This document shows positions 16,501 through 18,529 of a DNA stretch of 18,529 nt, in pieces. Each line of letters starts with the position of its first letter. The first letter of the stretch is position 1. The notes beneath the pieces were generated by a model. It did not search any database. It saw only the letters and a program-made list of their open reading frames with translations, and had not been told where the DNA came from. The stretch is from CAYRFE01 sp964539615 (GTDB lineage: Bacteria; Macinerneyibacteriota; Macinerneyibacteria; Macinerneyibacteriales; CAYRFE01), in the NCBI GenBank assembly GCA_964539615.1, contig CAZIJP010000042.1:1-18529 (forward strand), read 5' to 3'. The position numbers were made by a program, and so were the translations under genes.

Positions 16501-17102
16501 TCATAATCAACGATCTTTTTGATATCTTCATAATCGATCATTTCAACTTTTAAAACTTCATGCGATGTACGGAAACCGTCGAAGAAATGAACGACGGGAA
16601 GGCTTGCACGTATTGCAGCCAAGTGAGCCACCAGACCGAGGTCCATAGCTTCCTGAACTGAATTTGAAGAAAGCATCAATGCACCGGTCTGACGTACTGC
16701 CATTACATCTGAATGGTCGCCGAATATGGAGAGTGCATGGGAAGCTATTGCACGTGCCGTAACATGGAAAACGCCGGGCAACAGTTCGCCGGCGATCTTA
16801 TACAGGTTCGGTATCATGAGCAAAAGGCCTTGGGATGCAGTATAAGTTGTCGTGAGTGAGCCTGCGCTCAAAGAGCCGTGCACTGCACCGGCTGCGCCAG
16901 CTTCAGACTGCATTTCGGAAACCATGACCTGACGGTCGAAGATATTCTTCAACCCGTATGCTGACCATTCGTCGGTCAATTCGCCCATCGTTGATGACGG
17001 GGTGATCGGGTAAATAGCGGCAACTTCAGTAAGCGCATACGATGCATGCGCGGCCGCGGTATTTCCGTCGATCGCTTTCATGTTCTTTTTTAACTTGGCC
17101 AT
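13545..17102 (-). CDS. nifJ: Pyruvate:ferredoxin (flavodoxin) oxidoreductase, single-chain
   Basis: Oxidatively decarboxylates pyruvate with CoA to acetyl-CoA and CO2, reducing ferredoxin or flavodoxin; oxygen-sensitive and cytoplasmic. At 1185 residues it is a full-length homodimeric-type enzyme. The N-terminal domain has YPITPSSTMGE (31-41), Glu67 and Arg117 (TARAIASHAL), matching known TPP-activating and pyruvate-binding positions. The ferredoxin domain holds two [4Fe-4S] motifs: Cys699/702/705/709 (CIQCNFCSLVC) and Cys755/758/761/765 (CAGCGNCADIC). The C-terminal TPP domain has cluster-ligand cysteines (ACAGCGE; later SPCINHG), GDGWAYDIGFGG and the NTGGQ loop. The start follows AGGAGG with a 4-nt gap. 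Monocistronic, with its own promoter region and terminator. It supplies reduced ferredoxin that a bifurcating Etf could share. Confidence 0.98.
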   Translation of the reverse strand: MAKLKKNMKAIDGNTAAAHASYALTEVAAIYPITPSSTMGELTDEWSAYGLKNIFDRQVMVSEMQSEAGAAGAVHGSLSAGSLTTTYTASQGLLLMIPNLYKIAGELLPGVFHVTARAIASHALSIFGDHSDVMAVRQTGALMLSSNSVQEAMDLGLVAHLAAIRASLPVVHFFDGFRTSHEVLKVEMIDYEDIKKIVDYDAIAAFKDRAMRPEMPILKGTAQNPDVFFQAREACNPFYGAAPGIVQEEMDKVFSITGRRYHLFDYVGHPEAERVIIAMGSACETIEETICYLMGKGEKVGLVKVHLFRPFSVEHLLQALPGTVRSIAVLDRTKEPGADGEPLYKDIATALYEKKEYITVVGGRYGLSSKEFTPGMVMAVYDNLKGKEPKNKFTVGITDDVGYTSLRVEKEIDTTMEGTVQCKFWGFGSDGTVGANKDAIKIIGDNTDLYAQGYFAYDSKKSGGLTVSHLRFGKAPIRSTYLIRSADYIACHKQSYVYQYDLLDGLKENGTFVLNTTWNEKELEEKLPASLKRAVAMKNAKFYIIDAVDMADKIGLGQRINMIMQTVFFKLSSVVPFEDAVTFMKKAIEKTYGKKGEDVVKMNYKAVDNALEGLKEIKYGKNWLEATDKSLDNVTVHEDFNSEEELDFVENVMKPMLAQKGDDLPVSAFNADGSFPTATTRFEKRGVAIKLPKWIAEKCIQCNFCSLVCPHAAIRPLLLTPEEKEHAPGKFVTIKPKNKALDGFDFKIQLYPMDCAGCGNCADICPGKALDMVPFDEIVHEEAINNQFSLEIPVRDSLLPKDTITGSQFVKPLFEFSGACAGCGETPYIKLISQLFGDRMMVANATGCSSIYGGSAPSCPYTVNDDGKGPAWANSLFEDNAEYGYGMAIAVRQKREALAALMTEAMGLPISEPLKKTFKEWLENMNDGEATKSIAHKLEHMLEDEDLESDLLDEIYDMKDYFIKKSVWIIGGDGWAYDIGFGGLDHVIASGEDVNILVLDTEVYSNTGGQSSKSTPFGAVAKFATSGKKMRKKDLGLIAMSYGYAYVASVSMGANYNQLLKAVLEAERYNGPSIILAYSPCINHGIDMGHSQKEAKLVVEAGMWPLYTFNPDLKEEKDDKGERKNPFTLQSGEAKKDVAEVINNETRFKSLEKSFPGEASKLHELLRNDIKERYARLKRFADYGL

Positions 17103-17106
17103 AAAT

Positions 17107-17160
17107 CCTCCTTTTATATCAAAAAACCAACTCTTTTTCGGTTTTGGCGGAAACGGGAGG
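17107..17160 (-). promoter_or_regulatory. PFOR mRNA leader with possible ribosome-site pairing
   Basis: The leader contains GCCTCCC (complement of 17155-17161), complementary to the AGGAGG ribosome site (complement of 17107-17112). Between them AAAACC (complement of 17140-17145) can pair with GGTTTT (complement of 17123-17128). A fold hiding the ribosome site is possible but rests only on short complementarity. Confidence 0.25.
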
Positions 17161-17180
17161 CTACCCTTCCATTTCGCTAC

Positions 17181-17212
17181 ACGTATTATACGTCAAATCT
17201 TTAAAATGAAAA
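17181..17212 (-). promoter_or_regulatory. Putative PFOR promoter overlapping a palindrome
   Basis: Perfect TATAAT on the minus strand (complement of 17185-17190) with TTTTCA (complement of 17207-17212) 16 nt upstream as a weak -35. The -10 is embedded in the palindrome ACGTAT-T-ATACGT (17181-17193), which could be an operator. A weak -35 would fit activator dependence. Confidence 0.5.
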
Positions 17213-17236
17213 GAAATATTTTGGTAAAAATGAAAC

Positions 17237-17271
17237 CATACGCGAGTATAAAAAAGCATACGCACGTATAA
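17237..17271. promoter_or_regulatory. Two direct copies of an ATAC-N4-GTAT element upstream of PFOR
   Basis: CATACGCGAGTATAA (17237-17251) and CATACGCACGTATAA (17257-17271) match at 13 of 15 positions and start exactly 20 bp apart, about two helical turns. Each contains an inverted repeat, ATAC....GTAT; the second is ATACG-CA-CGTAT. Relative to the predicted PFOR start they would centre near -66 and -86, positions suited to an activator. The protein that binds is unknown. Confidence 0.45.
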
Positions 17272-17528
17272 GCGTCATATTGTTATTTTTCTAAAAGCAT
17301 ATCTCTTAAAAACATTAATATGATTAATCGGAATCGCTTTTTTCGTTAATTATATTTTTTTAAGGGGTCACTATTCGTTGCAATACCCCAGCGCGTGCCA
17401 ATGAAATCGATGCCACCGTTTCATTCAACCGTATATTACGCGTAATTATACATTCAAACTGCAGTTCAGCCTGTTGGGTGTTTCTTTATCGATGCAGTGT
17501 CGGTAAAATGAAGTAAGAAAGGAGCGTT
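17272..17528. promoter_or_regulatory. Upstream region of the STAS-like gene with a 12-bp palindrome
   Basis: AT-rich non-coding DNA. It holds the perfect palindrome ATTACGCGTAAT (17435-17446), flanked by GTAT on the left and TATAC on the right, so a longer imperfect dyad is present. A weak promoter may be TTTCTT-17-TAAAAT ending just before the gene. The AAAGGAG ribosome site is at 17518-17524. Confidence 0.35.
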
Positions 17529-17909
17529 ATGCCCTACTCAATGCGTTTTGCAGAAGATCAGGCTTATATTATCGTAGACGTTCAAGGCAGATTGACACGA
17601 AAGATGGCCATGAAGATCAATATTGAAAGCCATCTTCTCGGAGCGCAATACAACATGAAAAAATACATGATGAACCTGACCGATGCAACCTGTCCGGAAC
17701 CTCCTCAAATTACCGGTTATAACGCTCCTATCGACTCTATTGCACACAACGAAGATATTTCCGCATCATTGCTGGTCGTTGTGACAAAACCAGATGATCA
17801 TTCACATGATATTTTTGAACACATCGCTAAAGACCACGGATTTCGTGTAAAAAAATTCACCGATCCCGTATATGCGGCAAATTACCTAAAAGATCCCGCT
17901 GTTTTTTGA
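17529..17909 (+). CDS. Small STAS/SpoIIAA-like domain protein
   Basis: 126 residues, no signal peptide or membrane segment, so cytoplasmic. Alternating strands and helices (YIIVDVQGRLTRKMAMKI, KKYMMNLTDA, SASLLVVVTKPDD, GFRVKKFTDPVYAANYL) follow the single-domain STAS/SEC14-like pattern in which a short beta-alpha protein ends in a KF.D...A..YL motif. Such proteins are often regulatory or unassigned; I cannot name a function. The sequence MNLTDATCPEPP lacks an obvious phosphorylatable Ser at the anti-anti-sigma position, though Thr51 is nearby, so a phosphorylation switch is uncertain. The start is well supported by AAAGGAG 4 nt upstream. Divergent from PFOR, with about 430 nt of shared regulatory DNA between them. 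Confidence 0.8.
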   Translation: MPYSMRFAEDQAYIIVDVQGRLTRKMAMKINIESHLLGAQYNMKKYMMNLTDATCPEPPQITGYNAPIDSIAHNEDISASLLVVVTKPDDHSHDIFEHIAKDHGFRVKKFTDPVYAANYLKDPAVF

Positions 17910-17995
17910 CAGAGTCACTGTAGTACTGATCAACAGGCGAATGAGCAATCTCGACCATGTTCAAAATAATTGACGCTTCATCCCGCTTCAGCTTC
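17910..17995. other. Short non-coding stretch with a repeat fragment
   Basis: No gene or terminator is visible after the STAS-like gene. TTCATCCCGCTTC (17978-17990) looks like a fragment of the left end of the repeat that follows. Confidence 0.4.
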
Positions 17996-18096
17996 TCATC
18001 CCGAACGAACGTGAGGGATCTGTGCGGTAACCCGTATCAAGAGGTCATGATTACATGACAGATTTTCTCGTCGTGAAACACTCCTCGATATGACAG
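17996..18096. repeat. Dispersed repeat element, copy A
   Basis: About 100 bp beginning TCATCCCGA and ending CTCGATATGACAG. Its right 35 nt are nearly identical to those of copy B (one substitution, one indel). The ends form an imperfect terminal inverted repeat of the type TGTCATYYCGAG; the left TGT is degraded here. Confidence 0.75.
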
Positions 18097-18103
18097 CCTT
18101 TTT

Positions 18104-18204
18104 TGTCATCCCGCGTTTATCGAGGGATATATGCGGTACTCCGCATCAAGAGATTGTGAGTACACAACAGATTTCTCGTCGTGAAACACTCCTCGAAATG
18201 ACAG
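18104..18204. repeat. Dispersed repeat element, copy B
   Basis: Starts TGTCATCCCGCG and ends CTCGAAATGACAG, giving a good terminal inverted repeat (TGTCATCCCG against TGTCATTTCG). Internally ATCCC...GGGAT (left) and ATTTC...GAAAT (right) can each form a hairpin. It lies 7 nt after copy A in the same orientation. Confidence 0.8.
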
Positions 18205-18209
18205 CCTTG

Positions 18210-18237
18210 TGTCATCCCGAGTTTATCGAGGGATTGG
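18210..18237. repeat. Dispersed repeat element, partial copy C
   Basis: TGTCATCCCGAG then TTTATCGAGGGAT repeats the left end of copy B almost exactly, after which similarity stops. It is a truncated third copy in the same orientation. Confidence 0.65.
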
Positions 18238-18266
18238 TGGCGGAATCCAAATCACGAGAGATGAAC

Positions 18267-18290
18267 TACCCCGCAGCAAGCTACGGGGTA
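18267..18290. repeat. Inverted-repeat hairpin around AGCAAGCT, copy 1
   Basis: TACCCCG (18267-18273) pairs with CGGGGTA (18284-18290); the interior CAGCAAGCTA extends the dyad with AGC/GCT around AA and one C/A mismatch. The core AGCAAGCT followed by CGGG recurs at 18438-18453. Confidence 0.6.
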
Positions 18291-18328
18291 TCGAAAAAAC
18301 ACGATTTTATTTGTGCGCCCACCCCAAA

Positions 18329-18353
18329 CCCCGCCCTTGATTTTTGGGCGGGG
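18329..18353. repeat. GC-rich hairpin CCCCGCCC/GGGCGGGG
   Basis: Perfect 8-bp stem (18329-18336 with 18346-18353) and 9-nt loop. On the plus strand it is followed by CTTTAAG, too poor a U-tract for a confident terminator. It may end the STAS-like gene's transcript or simply be another intergenic repeat. Confidence 0.45.
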
Positions 18354-18372
18354 CTTTAAGATGTTTGTTGCT

Positions 18373-18387
18373 GGGGACGTTGTCCCC
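18373..18387. repeat. Small hairpin GGGGAC-GTT-GTCCCC
   Basis: Perfect 6-bp stem with a 3-nt loop, flanked by TGTTGCT and ACACCCC. It has the look of a dispersed palindromic repeat and has no U-tract. Confidence 0.4.
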
Positions 18388-18437
18388 ACACCCCTGTATT
18401 TCTTGTTTTCAGATTTCCGTCATATAGTGCAAAGAAG

Positions 18438-18453
18438 CCGAAGCAAGCTTCGG
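18438..18453. repeat. Inverted-repeat hairpin around AGCAAGCT, copy 2
   Basis: CCGAAGC-AA-GCTTCGG is a perfect dyad sharing its core with the 18267 hairpin. It is followed by an overlapping GGGTAA-TT-TTACCC dyad, so alternative structures are possible. Confidence 0.55.
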
Positions 18454-18473
18454 GTAATTTTACCCATTGAGAT

Positions 18474-18502
18474 TAAAAAAAGAGGCGGTATTACCCGCCT
18501 CT
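18474..18502 (-). terminator. Terminator of a minus-strand gene beyond the right edge
   Basis: AGAGGCGG (18481-18488) pairs with CCGCCTCT (18495-18502) around a 6-nt loop. On the minus strand it is followed by seven U residues (complement of 18474-18480). This implies a gene to the right, transcribed leftwards. Confidence 0.85.
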
Positions 18503-18529
18503 CGCAATTGAACTGATCGTTGTAATTAT

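Noticed and set aside
17343..17393. Terminator-like GGGGT...ACCCC pair after a T-run
   Set aside because: The stem is only 5 bp with a 16-nt loop, and the T-run is on the wrong side for either strand.
17996..18237. CRISPR array
   Set aside because: The repeats are about 100 bp, few, diverged and carry terminal inverted repeats; there is no regular repeat-spacer pattern and no cas gene.
18090..18359. 89-residue plus-strand open frame at the right end
   Set aside because: Consists of translated repeat elements and hairpins, with no ribosome site.

Overview
The window reads as a chromosomal segment of an anaerobic, double-membraned bacterium with moderate GC. The metabolic genes point to anaerobic acyl-CoA and pyruvate oxidation: a single-chain pyruvate:ferredoxin oxidoreductase, an EtfB/EtfA pair with a bifurcation-type EtfB signature, and a long acyl-CoA dehydrogenase. 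Three oxygen-binding bacteriohemerythrins fit a cell that meets oxygen occasionally. A Bmp/PnrA-family lipoprotein and a relaxed lipobox recall Spirochaetota, while the 572-residue dehydrogenase resembles a type I know from Bacteroidota. There is no rRNA or other phylogenetic marker, so the taxonomy stays open.

Layout from left to right. (1) The minus strand carries guaA (GMP synthase), followed 27 nt downstream by a secreted protein cut by the left edge. (2) The plus strand carries a tandem of three 135-residue bacteriohemerythrins, ending at a hairpin shared with the convergent cluster. (3) The minus strand carries etfB-etfA-acyl-CoA dehydrogenase from a TTGACA-type promoter. (4) The minus strand carries a four-gene operon, also from a TTGACA-type promoter: Bmp-like lipoprotein, hybrid histidine kinase, PrsW-like multi-pass membrane protein, and a secreted trypsin-like protease. 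(5) The minus strand carries a monocistronic PFOR gene with its own terminator and an upstream region rich in inverted repeats. (6) The plus strand carries a small STAS-like protein. (7) About 600 nt hold no convincing gene but contain short dispersed repeats and hairpins, ending with a terminator for a minus-strand gene beyond the right edge.

The most novel part is the four-gene operon in region 4. A periplasmic ligand-binding lipoprotein is translationally coupled to a hybrid kinase with no ABC transporter beside it. Next comes a PrsW-family protein that has lost the EE..K catalytic motif, then a secreted serine protease whose C-terminal beta-domain appears to be split by a helix-turn-helix-like insert. 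Together they look like an envelope sensing and proteolysis module; that function is inference. Also notable are the loss of one iron-ligand histidine in the first bacteriohemerythrin and the paired ATAC-N4-GTAT sites upstream of PFOR.
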